Assembly: GCF_051014685.1 (NCBI RefSeq) | Contig: NC_135060.1 | Coordinates: 3,534,001-3,598,000 of the forward strand | Direction of reading: 5' to 3' | From: Ptiloglossa arizonensis | Lineage: Eukaryota; Arthropoda; Insecta; Hymenoptera; Colletidae | DNA: 64,000 nt | Translations under genes and position numbers: made by a program | The notes under the pieces: generated by a model | The model's input: the letters and a program-made list of their open reading frames with translations, nothing else | Told to the model about the DNA's origin: nothing | Database searches by the model: none | Part shown: positions 50,958 to 63,311 of the stretch, in pieces | Layout of the letters: each line of letters begins with the position of its first letter | Numbering within the stretch: position 1 is the stretch's first letter

Positions 50958-51869
50958 ATGGTAATAAATAATATCAGATTTAATTGTTTTCTAATCGTAA
51001 AAGAAAATTCATTAAAATAATTTGAACGTATATGTAGAAAGTATTATTTATCTTTAGAGAAAGGTTATGTTAGAACAAATATTTATAGTACTATCTCTAA
51101 TAAGTTAATAAAAAGTAATAGTTAGAGACTAATATTATAATATTTTATAAAGTTATATATAAAAATATTAATAAATTTTAGAGTTTTGGATTACCATCAG
51201 TTGTTCCTAAACCTACTGTCATTGAAAAGTTCAATGTCTGCAATGACAATTATGGCATATCTAGTCCCATGGTTTCAGGGTATGAATGTATATGTTATTT
51301 AATAATGTGACAAAAAAATTAACGTTTTTATGTTTAGTATCAAGCTCATTATTTAATTTCTATTTCTTAGGTTATCGACAAGTAAACAAAGTATAAATAA
51401 TTTACATCCTCTTGAAGCAACTGAAAGAAATGTGAGAAATTTATATTAAGAAATTATAATTGTTTTGATATCTTGTACATTTATTATATGTTTTAGTATC
51501 AAAAAAATCGTGATCGTATGAACATGATATTACTTAGAAATACACAAGGGATACATGCTCCAATGCGTATAGCAATGGAATTAAAAGCTTGTGAAAGTAT
51601 TGGAAGACTTCCATTTCTGCCATCGTCAAATATGATGAGAGATGTTTTACTTGGGCGAGATGAAGAAATAGGGTAAACTAACTTTTGTATTCGTTTTAAA
51701 ATAACATCTGTTAATTATATACTAATAACAAATAATTTGTGATTGATAGTACATGATATATTAATTTTTTTATATATTTAGATTTGAAGATGTATTAAAT
51801 ATATCTGAATTCAGGGAAGAAATGGGTCAACCTCATGCTATTATTGAAAAAAGTCTCGGAATACTATAA
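50958..51869 (+). CDS. Pomp: Proteasome maturation protein (POMP/Ump1)
   Basis: POMP is a chaperone that helps assemble the 20S proteasome and is degraded when the particle matures. The coding exons are 50958-50960 (the ATG alone), 51182-51279, 51371-51431, 51497-51672 and 51782-51869. They total 426 bases and give 141 residues, the same length as human POMP. Family landmarks are HPLEATERNYQKNRDRMN, LLRNTQGIHAPMRIAME, LPFLPSSNM, EEIGFEDVLN and MGQPHAIIEKSLGIL at the C-terminus. The body is secure. The one-codon first exon is inferred: the frame before 51182 is closed by a stop, ATG is followed directly by a GTAATA donor at 50961, and the resulting length fits. An AATAAA at 51933-51938 probably ends the transcript. 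Confidence 0.88.
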
Positions 51870-53978
51870 ACTCTAAGTATTTTATTTAAAGATTTTACTA
51901 TTGGCCTTGTATCATTAAATACACTAAATAGTAATAAATGTTTAAATCTTATATTTAATCAAGATATTCTGAGCAATAATTCACATTTTACTTAATTATT
52001 AAATAATAACAATAATGAATATTAACAAATAATATGTAGTAGAAATGTAAAAATTAATTCATTTCATTAATTCATGAACTTAAACGTCTGTTTGATGAAT
52101 ATAGAATAATTTTAGGAAGAAACAACATTGTCATACATCTATAAATATATACTTTTTTAACTTCTTAAATTCAAACATATTACTTATTATGTCTTGCATT
52201 TTGCAATTGCATTTGTATCGATATAAAAATTGTTTCTATTTTATCTTTCTGTACACATATTACAAAGGGAAAATGTAACCTTTCCTTCTATGTAACATAT
52301 AATTATAATGAATAAGAACATAATAAACGCACAGATCGTATTGTTCAATATTTCAAGAAAATTATGCCTTCATATTTTTCGCATAGACATCTCAAGATAT
52401 GTACGAAGAATAACTATAAAAGAAGCTAACACAGCGGTAATCTTACTTACTGTCGATTTCAATGACATAAATGCATTGAATCTCCATGGATTAATGATTT
52501 TTTTCTTTCTCATTTTCACTGTTGAAAAATTAATATTATACAAATTGACAATATTCTTAAACTACTGTCTCAGAAAAAAGATAAATAAAATTATGAAAAT
52601 ATAACAAAAATTATATCATTTTTCTTGAGACTTTTAACTGATGTAAATGACTTCATAGATACATGTACTTTTAATATACTTCAAGTTCCTTTTAAATGCA
52701 TACTTATTTTAGAGAACACAATCTACAATTTAAGAATTTTATTTTATTTTTAAATAACTTATCTAAATATTATTATAATTTGTATTAAGTTATTATGCAG
52801 AATGTTATATTTTTACACTTACTTTAAATGGCAATTATGATTATAAGTTTAAATATGTTAAAGTAATTTAGTAAAAAGTTTTATAAAGACTTCTTACTAC
52901 TTTTAAGCATTGTTCTATTAATTTTACAAGATTTAAACATCTTTAAGTGTCATCAGAAAAAAACACATCCAAAGTTCATAAGATTATTAATAATCGATTT
53001 ACGCGTCTAGTAGAGCATGATTGCCGAGCTGCAGGTACTTCTTGGCACAATTGTTTGTGTTTCATACCTTCATATTTAAACAAAATAAAGGATCTAAAAA
53101 TAGAGATTTATTTTTCATTTCAAATTTATCATGCAAAAGTCGTCGATATGTTATCGAGTTACTGACGTTTAACTATGTTTTGCAATCCGTAAATAAATTT
53201 CAAGGTTAATACGTAAACAAATTACACCATTTGTATAATAATTTATCTATTAAATAACGTCATATATTTATTGAATTTTTATAACTATATCATGATAAAT
53301 ACATTAATAATAAATTTATTTAATTTTATTATTATTTTATTTTAGTTAATTAAAGTGCATCCAAATATTAAAAAATCATATTATTTGAAATATTATACTT
53401 CAAATATAAATATGTTATATTGAATATGTATTTTGTATTATGTTTTTATTTATACCAACATAAAGTAAATACTAAATTATTCATCCCATAAATTTTTTGC
53501 AAAATATGAAGACTTGTAAATGATTATTTAAAATTTTTAATTTAAAATGTACGAAGAGATGCATATACATATCGATTATTTTGCACGTGTTACCAATTCG
53601 ATATTAATGTATAAATATTCCCTATAGTGTATACATTATGTGTATACTGACTTTATTTATGAACAATAATTTATAAAGAAAGCAGAACATAATATTCTCT
53701 TCACAGAACGATAAATATTTAAGTCTGTCTACAAGTGACGTGAAAAGGTTATCGCAATTAATTTACAAGTGAGCGATATGAGATATGAAACTGTTATGTC
53801 CTCAGTTTAGTTTAATTACATTTTTAATCGTGAAAAATCTCATTTATTACAAGTGCTAAATCGTTTTGAACATCTACATTGTACGTACCTTAAATGTTGA
53901 TTTAGATCTTCAACTATTGATAAGATAAGTATTAATTTTTATATTATGTTGCATTTTCATAGGAAATTATTAAGAGAA
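51870..53978. other. AT-rich spacer, no gene recognised
   Basis: Very AT-rich. Frames at 52308-52604 and 52947-53165 resemble no known protein and are expected by chance at this composition. An AG at 53961-53962, just before the first methyltransferase ATG, could be the 3' end of a 5' UTR intron. Confidence 0.5.
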
Positions 53979-54950
53979 ATGTTGGACATTAAGATATTGG
54001 ATGGTGGATTTTCTACGCAATTATCTACTCATGTTGGTGCAAAAATCGACGGCGATCCTTTATGGACAGCACGTTTTTTAGCAACAAATCCTAATGCTGT
54101 TTATGCTACACATTTAGATTTTTTACGAGCAGGTGCAGATATCATAGAAACAAATACATATCAAGCTTCTATTTCTGGATTAATGGAACATTTGTCTATA
54201 ACCAAAGATGAGAGTATAAATTTGTTATATGAAGCTGTTAATCTTGCTAAAAAAGCTGTTAATGATTATATTAAAGAAGTTGCAGAAAATAATGATATTG
54301 AAAATAAGAAACCTTTGATTGCTGGTTCTTGTGGGCCATATGGAGCTAGCTTACATGATGGTTCTGAATATAATGGGGCTTATGGTAAAACTACTTCTCG
54401 TGAAGTTATGATGCAATGGCATAAATCGCGTATTAATACTTTTGTAGATGCTGGTATAGAATTATTAGCATTAGAAACTATACCTTGTTATCAAGAAGCA
54501 GAGGTGTTAGTTGAACTTTTAAAACATTATCCAAATGTCAAAGCATGGCTTTCATTTTCTTGTGAAAGGAACAGTCAAAATATAGTAGATGGAAGTAATT
54601 TCGAAAAAGTAGCTACAAACTGTTATAAAATGGCTTTACCAGGACAAATAATTGCCATTGGAGTGAATTGCATTGCTCCAAAAGATGTATCTCCTCTACT
54701 AAAAAATATTAATAAATATAGAGAAAATGAATTTATACCACTAATAGCATACCCTAATAGTGGAGAAATATATTTTTCAACTGAAGGATGGCTAAAAGAT
54801 GATAGTTGTACTTCGTTTGAAAGTTTTATACCTGAATGGTTAGACCTTGGAGTAAGATATATTGGAGGTTGTTGTAGAATGTACGCAGAAAATATAAGAT
54901 CAATCAGGAAGGAAGTAAACAGTTATCAGAGGAAGGCAGCAATGAAGTAA
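53979..54950 (+). CDS. Homocysteine S-methyltransferase, copy 1
   Basis: This zinc enzyme family transfers a methyl group to homocysteine to make methionine, commonly using S-methylmethionine or S-adenosylmethionine as donor. The gene is one uninterrupted frame of 323 residues, close to the usual family length. Motifs are LDGGFSTQL near the start, GDPLWTARFLATNP, IAGSCGPYGA, and the metal-binding cysteines Cys231 (in IGVNCIAP) and Cys298-Cys299 (in YIGGCCR). I prefer the ATG at 53979 because it aligns exactly with the start of copy 2; an in-frame ATG at 53946 would add 11 residues, but a splice-acceptor-like TTTTCATAG lies between them. An AATAAA occurs at 55164-55169. The donor cannot be told from sequence. 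Confidence 0.92.
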   Translation: MLDIKILDGGFSTQLSTHVGAKIDGDPLWTARFLATNPNAVYATHLDFLRAGADIIETNTYQASISGLMEHLSITKDESINLLYEAVNLAKKAVNDYIKEVAENNDIENKKPLIAGSCGPYGASLHDGSEYNGAYGKTTSREVMMQWHKSRINTFVDAGIELLALETIPCYQEAEVLVELLKHYPNVKAWLSFSCERNSQNIVDGSNFEKVATNCYKMALPGQIIAIGVNCIAPKDVSPLLKNINKYRENEFIPLIAYPNSGEIYFSTEGWLKDDSCTSFESFIPEWLDLGVRYIGGCCRMYAENIRSIRKEVNSYQRKAAMK

Positions 54951-55863
54951 TTAATTTGATATAAAATTAAAAGTCAATAATTTGTATTTACTGAAATTTA
55001 ATTTTATTTTTAATATAAATATATGATTATCTTCTTAAGTATTAAGTATGTTTTTTTTAAATAATACATAACTATAAATAACTATACTCATAATTTGTAA
55101 TAATATATATTTTTGTATTGGAATGATTTATAATTGATATTGATTTTTAGGAAAGAATCTGTAAATAAAGTAAGCTAACATGTAAGCCTATTGTTTTACA
55201 ACTAAATTAAATATCACTTTTTGTAAACAATATTTTAATGATACAAAATACACTACATAGAAGTAAATTTATCATGACTGTTATATTTAAAAACATCTAT
55301 AGCAGGTTCAAATTTATCTGATGAAAAATATTGGTACATAAATATTGACTAAACTTATCAGACCCATACTAGATACAGTTTAAATCACTTGAAAATATTA
55401 CATATGCTGTGTGCAGTATAAAACGCGTAATTTATTAAACACGTCACGAAATTTGATCTTATTGATATAAGCGGTCTTCACACAACATAGGTAGAAAAAA
55501 TAGTTTTTTACTGGATAATCTTAGTACGTCTTTTTAAATTTTTGTTCACTTTAATATTTATCTCAGATTTTATCATGGACTTTGGAATAAGTGTATTCTA
55601 TGTAGCCAATTGTAGGAAGTTTTGCTTCAGTCATTCAGGAACATTTAAACAACTAAGACGTGCGTAAAATCGTAATAGTTGATATTTTGCAGTACTATAT
55701 ATATCAAGAAGTACATTCAGCTATTAAGGAAACTTACACAACTTTTAATTTTATAAATTAGATAATGATGTTACATTCTTTTATGTAAACAGAGCATTTA
55801 ATTTCTTCTACAATATTAAACATAATTTATAAAAATAAAGTACAATAATTTGAAGAAGAAAAT
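54951..55863. other. Spacer between the two methyltransferase genes
   Basis: AT-rich and without a credible coding frame. It includes the likely 3' end of copy 1 and the promoter of copy 2. Copy 2 therefore appears to have its own transcription unit, though this is inferred from the poly(A) signal and spacing only. Confidence 0.45.
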
Positions 55864-56823
55864 ATGCAAGGAGTGAAAGTGTTAGATGGTGGATTTTCTA
55901 CACAGTTAGTGACTCACGTGGGTGATATAATAGATGGTGATCCCTTGTGGACAGCACGATTTCTTGCCACAAATCCTAAAGCCATTATTGCTACACATTT
56001 GGATTTTTTAAGAGCTGGAGCTGACATAATTCTTACAAACACTTATCAGGCATCTGTAGATGGTTTTTCAAAATATATGAATATGTCAGAAGAGGAAAGC
56101 CTTAATTTATTTTGTAAAGCTGTAGATTATGCTAAAGAAGCTGTAAATTTGTATCAAAAAGAAATAAAAGGTGAGGGGAATGTTGTAAATAAAAATCCAT
56201 TGATCGCTGGATCTATTGGACCATATGGAGCCTGTTTACATGATGCTTCAGAATATACTGGTAAATATTGTTCAACTGTGTCAGAGAAAATTCTTATGGA
56301 CTGGCATAGGCCTCGTATTAGCAAATTAATCGATAGTGGCGTAGATATGTTAGCAATAGAAACAATACCGTGTAAACGAGAAGCAGAAGCACTGCTTAGT
56401 TTATTAAAAGAATTTCCAAAAACTAAGGCTTGGTTGTCGTTTTCGTGTTGTAATGATGGAAAGAATATAGCTGATGGTTCTAATTTTCAAAGTATTGCAA
56501 TAAAATGTTATAAAATGGGTTTACCAGGACAAATTTTAGCAATTGGTGTTAATTGTATTGCACCACAGAGTGTGAGTTCTTTATTGAAAGGAATTAATGG
56601 AAGTCATAAACAAGAATTTATTCCTTTAATAGTATACCCTAATAGTGGTGAGAAATATACAGTAGAAACTGGTTGGGTGAGAAAGGACGGAGGAGATTCC
56701 TTACATCAATTCATACATGAATGGCTTAATTTGGGTGTACAGTATATAGGTGGATGTTGTAGAACGCATGCTACAGATATAAAAAAAATACGAATACAAG
56801 TGGATAATTGGCAGAATACATAA
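55864..56823 (+). CDS. Homocysteine S-methyltransferase, copy 2
   Basis: A second intronless gene of the same family, 319 residues, in the same direction about 0.9 kb downstream of copy 1. The start MQGVKVLDGGFSTQL aligns with MLDIKILDGGFSTQL of copy 1. The two proteins align with essentially no gaps, and my hand count gives about 60 percent identity. The zinc cysteines Cys231 and Cys298-Cys299 are at the same positions. Differences cluster around residues 65-110 and 270-290, and at the C-terminus. Both copies look intact, so neither appears to be a pseudogene. An AATAAA at 56922-56927 probably ends the transcript. Confidence 0.92.
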   Translation: MQGVKVLDGGFSTQLVTHVGDIIDGDPLWTARFLATNPKAIIATHLDFLRAGADIILTNTYQASVDGFSKYMNMSEEESLNLFCKAVDYAKEAVNLYQKEIKGEGNVVNKNPLIAGSIGPYGACLHDASEYTGKYCSTVSEKILMDWHRPRISKLIDSGVDMLAIETIPCKREAEALLSLLKEFPKTKAWLSFSCCNDGKNIADGSNFQSIAIKCYKMGLPGQILAIGVNCIAPQSVSSLLKGINGSHKQEFIPLIVYPNSGEKYTVETGWVRKDGGDSLHQFIHEWLNLGVQYIGGCCRTHATDIKKIRIQVDNWQNT

Positions 56824-57347
56824 AAAGTGCCTAAAACTGATTGTACATATAAACAGTTCTATACATTAATATGCTACATATGTTTAAATATCAAAATATG
56901 TATTTTCTTCATTTATTTATCAATAAAAATAATTTTGTAAAGTATAATTATATATGAATAGTAAACAAATTTTACTGTAAAATTGAAACAATGTATAAAT
57001 AAAAATTGATATGATATATAACTACATTTTTGTATAATTTTTTATAAATAAATTTATTATTAAAGTACATAGGAAGTATATTTTTTTTACTTAGAAAATG
57101 TAGACATTAAAAAATTATAATAAATATACAAAGTTACAGAGTACTATTTAGGCTAGAATTGACAAATTTTTAACAATATAAAATTTGTTATTATTACAAA
57201 CATTTTAAGTAAACTGCATAGAACAAAATTGATTGTTTATAACTAATGTAATGCTTTAATTATGAAATATGACATTTAACAAATTTTGTATGAAATAATT
57301 TTATTTCCATTACAATATATATAATTATAAATATATTTATATAAATT

Positions 57348-57350
<3 letters not shown>

Positions 57351-57383
<33 letters not shown>
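57351..57383. repeat. AT dinucleotide microsatellite
   Basis: About sixteen uninterrupted AT units, between the convergent 3' ends of methyltransferase copy 2 and leucyl-tRNA synthetase. Confidence 0.95.
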
Positions 57384-57389
<6 letters not shown>

Positions 57390-57469
57390 ATATGATTGTG
57401 TACATTATAACATTATGTACACACATATCAATATATCATATGACAAAAATATATGATTTGATTTGCATT

Positions 57470-60400
57470 TCAATCTTCCTCAAATTGGACTGTGTATATT
57501 AGTTCATTACCAATGTCATATGTATTTCCGTTTTCAATTACTTCAATAATGTTTTTTTCTATGTCGATTTTAAATATGGAATTCAGAGGTATTTGAGTTT
57601 TACCTTTTAAAATGTCATCACTAACTGGTTTACTTCTGGGTCCCAAAAGAGGATCGTTATAACGATATAGAGAAACTAAAGATTGATCTGAAGAAATAAA
57701 TTATATTAAGAAATCATTCCAACTTGCTTTCAATACCAAATGAAATTTCCTACTCATTCAATGAAAAATTTAGAAATATAAACTACATTTTAAAATTTTA
57801 TTTTATTAATATGTAATATGGATGGCGATAAATTATTTTAATGTTAGAATTACGTACCCATTATATGTTTGTTTTGCGTTGATATTCGCGATATGACGTC
57901 TGCTACACTGTCTGCGTTCATGATCTTTATGGACATCCTAAACAATCCACTATACTTCTGTGGATTTGTAACACATACTGAAATACCAGGTTTACTAGAA
58001 AAGTTCATGTAAGGAGAGCCTGGACAACATTCTTCTTTCGTTTTTTCTGGAGCTTCATCGGTATACTTTATCAAGATATTCTCCAACTAAATTTAGATAA
58101 ACGAAAAAGTTAATAAATATAAGAAATTTCTATCAGAGTGTGCCAAACAAGTACAGTACTTACATCTAAAGTATTTTTAAGATAATTTTTACTATTTTGA
58201 AGAATCTGGAATTCATCAAAATCTAAAGTTAAATTAAGTGCACTTAAACCAACAAGATCCATTTTTTCTTTTACAATTTGTACAAATGGCATTACTCGCT
58301 TCATATATTTTTTTAATTCTTGTAATTTTCCTAATTCTGCTGCAATCATTTTATTTTCTGGCAATTTATTGCCATTTTCCTGTAAAGTAATTTATTATAA
58401 AACATCTTAATCTCAATATGGAAGTTTGTTTGTTTCTCAAATGTACTTTGTAATAGTTACTTACAAGGTACATATTTTTCATTGTAGTTAAAACAGTGTT
58501 TTGCCAATAAGGATAGGTTTTAGCTACCCAAATTGTGCCTTCTGTTGGTTTTTCTATAAATGTTGGTTCATTTCCTTTGTTTAATGCTTTTTTTGGAGTC
58601 ATATAACTTTTTAAAAGTAATCTAAACGAATGCGCAACATCCATAAGATACTGTGATGATTTTATAAGAATTTCATCTATTTCTCCTATCTGAGGCCAAG
58701 TAGCATTTAATATACTACCTTCCTATTAAGGAATATTTCATTTCATTTAAATCTCAACAACTTCAATTAAAATTTCATTTGAGATTCAATTAATGAGAAA
58801 GACATTATTAAATATGAAAACTTACTTTACCAATAAGTTTCCACACATGTTCAGCTACATGCGGACAAATCGGAGACAAAAGAATAATTTGAAGTTCTAT
58901 AAATCTCATAATCAATGTCCAACTAATACCATCTAACACGCTGAATTGTATGTATTTATCTCTTGCTGCTTGCAACTCAAAAAATCCTGTCTTCAATGCG
59001 TCCTTATACAGCATTTTTGAATAATTCTCTCCAGTCTCTCGTATTTTTAGATTCATTTCGCTAATTTAATTGTATGTTTGATATAGATTTTAAAAATAGC
59101 ACTGGAAACATATTTTAATAAATACCTTTCGAAGACTTTATCATTAAATGTATATGGTTTTCCTTGTCTAAAGGTATTCTTAGGTGCCAACGTTTCTTTG
59201 ACCCATTCAATAAAATTATATAATCTCAGAATTCCAGCATCTGCCATACTTTCTACAAAATTAGCATCTTCTATTGAATCACCAGAATCAGCTAGACAAA
59301 GTCGCATACCATCCGCTGAAAACTTTTCTACCGCTTCAGCAAGTGTCAGAAAATTACCATCCGATTTTGACATCTAACAAAACAATACTTGTACCATTTT
59401 ACAGGAATTATGTGAAATACAATGAAGCGTTCTATTTTACCTTAGCTGAATTTAATAGTAGGTGTCCATTTGCTCTTATTCCTTTTGGCCAAAGTTTTGG
59501 TTCCATAGACCATATTGCAGTATGATTATAAATGAAAAATGTAAGGTGATTCTGTACTAAATCTTTCCCAGATACTCTTAAATCTACTGGATACCAATAT
59601 TGAAATTCATGTCGCATATGATCTAAAGCATTCTGTTTTATGTTTGTTTTTGGAAACTTAGCATCTTTGAAGAAAATATAATCCCATACTTCTGGTGTCA
59701 TTTCATTAGCCCTAAATATAATTATCACTTTAAATATCACATAATCACTTAATATATCAACATACATATACGAACGTCCGCGCGCATATATAATGTCCCA
59801 GATACATTGCTACAAGTTTTCTTTTAAATTTGTTGAATAATAATGAACTAAACATATCTAAAAATGTTTTTAAAAATAATTTTGCCGTATCTCGTTAACT
59901 ATGTAAAATAGAAAAAAAAATATTTTCAAAACATTTTGCCGAATTATGAAAATTTATATATTGTTCGACTTTAAAAAATCAGTTTTGCATTCCTGAAAGA
60001 TTTAACAATGGTACTCTGCCATTGGCACCTGAGATGAATATCTCTGTGTCTCCATTAGATCCATTAATTCTTTTTGTGTGAGGAGCCAGTCATTAGGTTG
60101 CTTTGGCGCCAGCCAAGTTTCCCTTACAAAGATGTTCATTTTAGGTACTAATGGTACTTATAAGAAATAGTGGTCCATGAAATAGAAAAAACAAATATAC
60201 CACCATTTTCAATCACTTTCAGAAAACAATGTTCAATGTTCTATATGAGACATCTTGCAGTATAGCCCTTTTAAGTTTGAAACTTTACTTTATGTTATAT
60301 GTATTTGGTTTATTGCCTCTAAATGTTCCTCCTTGTAATAAATGTGCAACTGTATAATAAGCCATATAGATTGTTGAGTCTGAAAGGGATTCTATTAACC

Positions 60401-63311
60401 AGCTTTTATCCCATGGCAATTTAGTACCTAAAATTTATAATTACAAAAGTTTAAACTACCAAAATTATTCAATAGTTTTGGTTAAATCTATTATGAACGT
60501 TTACCAAGTCCATAAGTTCTTGAACACGCATGTTCGCGTAACCAATCGAGGCACGCCATAAAATTTCTTCTCACTTCGTCATGGAAGGTATTGAGATTAT
60601 TTAAGGACTTTATTGCTTCCTGTTTCCAAATTTCTTCTCCATAATCCAGATACCATTGATTACATAAGGCTACTATACACTCATCATTCGATCTTGATAT
60701 GACAGTTTTTTCGGGTTCATAATATATAGCTGCTTTTCCCTCATTTACTAATTCATTTTGTATTTGTTTTTTGACATCCTGAATTTTCTTTCCTTTATAT
60801 TTACCAACTAATAATATACCATTATAAAAACCTTTAAGATATACCAACTCCTTTGCTTCTAGTAATTTAGCCGTATCATTTTGAGATTGAATTTTTAATT
60901 TATCATATAAAGTCACTGCAGATAATTTACCAAATTCTGGCAGCTCTATAGTAGGTATCTAATGTATAGATTTTTATGAATTATATGTTTTATTTATAGT
61001 TTTAGACTCTTACAACTACAGAAAGAATATGTTAAACTTACGGGATCATAAGGTAGCACCATTTCATCGGATATTCCATATTTTTCTCTCAAAGCTTGTT
61101 TCTTCTTTAAGTCTACTAAGGCTGCATAATCATCAGGGGAATCACTAGGTACGGAAGTAACAATTCCAGTGCCTTTGTTTTCTTTAATTGTCAACATTGG
61201 TAATGTGTAAATTACTTTATTAGATGTAAGTGGTGCTTCTAAAGGTAATCCTAGTATATCCTATAAATTGAATAACACTTTATATTGACATGACTAATAT
61301 TCTCATAAATATAGAAAGAATTTTACCATTCCAGTAAGTTTCAATATGACCGATATCTTTCCTTCTTCATTGAAGAAATCTTGGTAAGCCATATTTCGTG
61401 CTGCTCTTTCTGTTGATATATAAATATCTCCATTTGATAAACTATATGCAATATAATCTATATCTGGATGAATCCAGCAGTTTGTTTGACCGTACATTGT
61501 CTCTGGCCTTAAAGTGGCAGCTACTAAATAAACAGATTTACCAGAAAGAGATCTGCAACAATATTATCATAAGTCATCTCATAAGTAATACTGTTCCTTA
61601 TTTTATGTAGCATATGTATAAAAAATTTTCTGATCTGCTTTTAAAGTAACATACTTTTTTTACTCTTCACAAAATTATATATTCAAATTTAATGATTTAT
61701 CAAAATACATTGTTTTCTACTGACTTCTTTAGAATAAAGAAGTATGTAATCAGTGCCATTCTATTTAATATCCAAACTGTTTAAATTGTGACTACGTAAT
61801 GTACATAGCATTAATCAAACTTACTTCAGCTTTGTAGAATAAGGTTCTAGTAGTTTTAGTTTAATTAATGTATACTCTTGTGGTGCTACTCCTTCTCCTG
61901 ATGATCTGTCATGGTCCATACAAGGTTGATTATCTTTTGGTGAATAGATTGTATACCGTTTTCCATATTTTATCTTGTTCTTTGCTTTTAAATGTTGAAA
62001 TTGCCAGCATACAAACGAATCAAAAAATGGATTTGCATCAGTTGTGATAAATGTTCTGCGCCAATCCACCTAAAATGAATTTTTATATGATTTCAATAAA
62101 TTGTTGTATTTTCAAGTTATCAAAATACAAGTATTTTTATGTAACTTACATGTAATCCAATTGATTTTAAATCTTGTACAGCAAGAGGTGGAAAGTAGTC
62201 TAACCAATATTCAGTATCAGTAAAATTTTTTATGTCTTCATTTTTCAAACCAAGAGATTGCATAATTTGCCATTGATACTTTAAACTTACAGTTTTTGCA
62301 AGTACTTTGCTCTAAAATCATTTATTTAGTGAAATGTAGAAAATAGAAACACCTTTCATATCATTACCTTTGTCCCTTTGCTTTTATCTTTTAATACAAT
62401 ATCATCTATAATTTCTTCTTTTGTTTCTTGTTCTTTAGGAAATTGTGGTGGATAACCATATAACTCCATTTCTTGTTTTAATTTATCTGCACATGCTTTG
62501 ATGGGCATACCTGTGCAATGGAAGCCAAATGGAAAAAGAACTTTTTTTCCTAAAAGACGATTGTAGCGCACAGCAAACTAAAACGTTATCGAACAGATTT
62601 AATTTACTTCAATTTCTATCTATACATTATACAGAATACCTTGTTTCTTGCATGTTTAAATATTTATTCACCTCGCATTTCGACAATGAAAATGTATGAC
62701 CAAGATGAAGTCTTCCATTCATGTATGGAAAAGGAAAAGTTGCAAGAAACTTTTCTTTTGAAGATTTTCTTGGTTTTGAAGGTGCATCTTCCTCGTATAC
62801 TTTATCAGCTTCCCATTTTGCTTGTATATCTTTCTCAATGTTTAGAAGATATTCTACTTTAAATGTTCCTTTTCTTTCTGTTACCTACCAATAATGATTT
62901 ATACAATATTTACTTTATTTTTTAAAACTATTTTGTTTTAAATGTAGATATAAATGATTTTTTATCATTGTAAAATAATTAATTTTATATTCAAATCAGC
63001 TTTAAGTTTACAAAATAAGTATAACATATTTTCAAATAATTTCTGATGTTATCAATAATTTTCTAATATTACAAGAATGTAATATTACGAATCGTTTGAA
63101 CAAAGTAATGATTCTAATATAAACAAAAATATTTCTTTATATCTAATGAATATTGAAAATAAATAATTGAAAATATATTTAAACTTTACATGTTACACTT
63201 GTCGATATGCAAAGGTTATGATTGGTATTTTTAGTTCGAGTAAAATTTTCATAAATGATTAATAATTATAATTATTCTTTCAGGCAAACACGTAATATTA
63301 ATAATTACCAT
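57470..63311 (-). CDS. Leucyl-tRNA synthetase, cytoplasmic
   Basis: LeuRS charges tRNA-Leu in the cytosol and, in animals, sits in the multi-synthetase complex. Minus-strand coding exons, high to low, are 63311-63309, 62884-62672, 62577-62368, 62311-62150, 62069-61825, 61552-61327, 61260-61042, 60958-60505, 60427-60289, 59711-59441, 59373-59126, 59060-58826, 58722-58465, 58379-58164, 58086-57858 and 57687-57470. All have GT-AG boundaries; they sum to 3,546 bases and 1,181 residues, against about 1,176 in human. The class I HIGH motif is HLGH at 61-64 (in [10 protein letters not shown]). The editing domain includes [20 protein letters not shown] is at 714-718 and is split by an intron. The first exon contributes only Met, so the protein starts [15 protein letters not shown]; that exon is inferred from ATG followed by GTAATT. 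A likely AATAAA lies at 57305-57300. Confidence 0.95.
60002..60272 (-). pseudogene. Coding-like remnant inside LeuRS intron 9
   Basis: Within the intron at 60288-59712, the same strand as LeuRS holds a 45-codon ATG-to-stop frame (60139-60002) reading [15 protein letters not shown], then [20 protein letters not shown]. Just upstream, in shifted frames, are [17 protein letters not shown] and [17 protein letters not shown]. The composition is protein-like and unlike the AT-rich introns around it. It does not match the conserved LeuRS sequence, which joins well from exon 9 to exon 10 without it. It may be a decayed insertion of another gene, perhaps a small membrane protein, or a tiny nested gene. 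I do not recognise the source. Confidence 0.35.

Noticed and set aside
52308..52604. A 98-codon plus-strand frame after Pomp
   Set aside because: It lies in very AT-rich DNA, is Ile/Lys/Asn-rich, and shows no conserved features.
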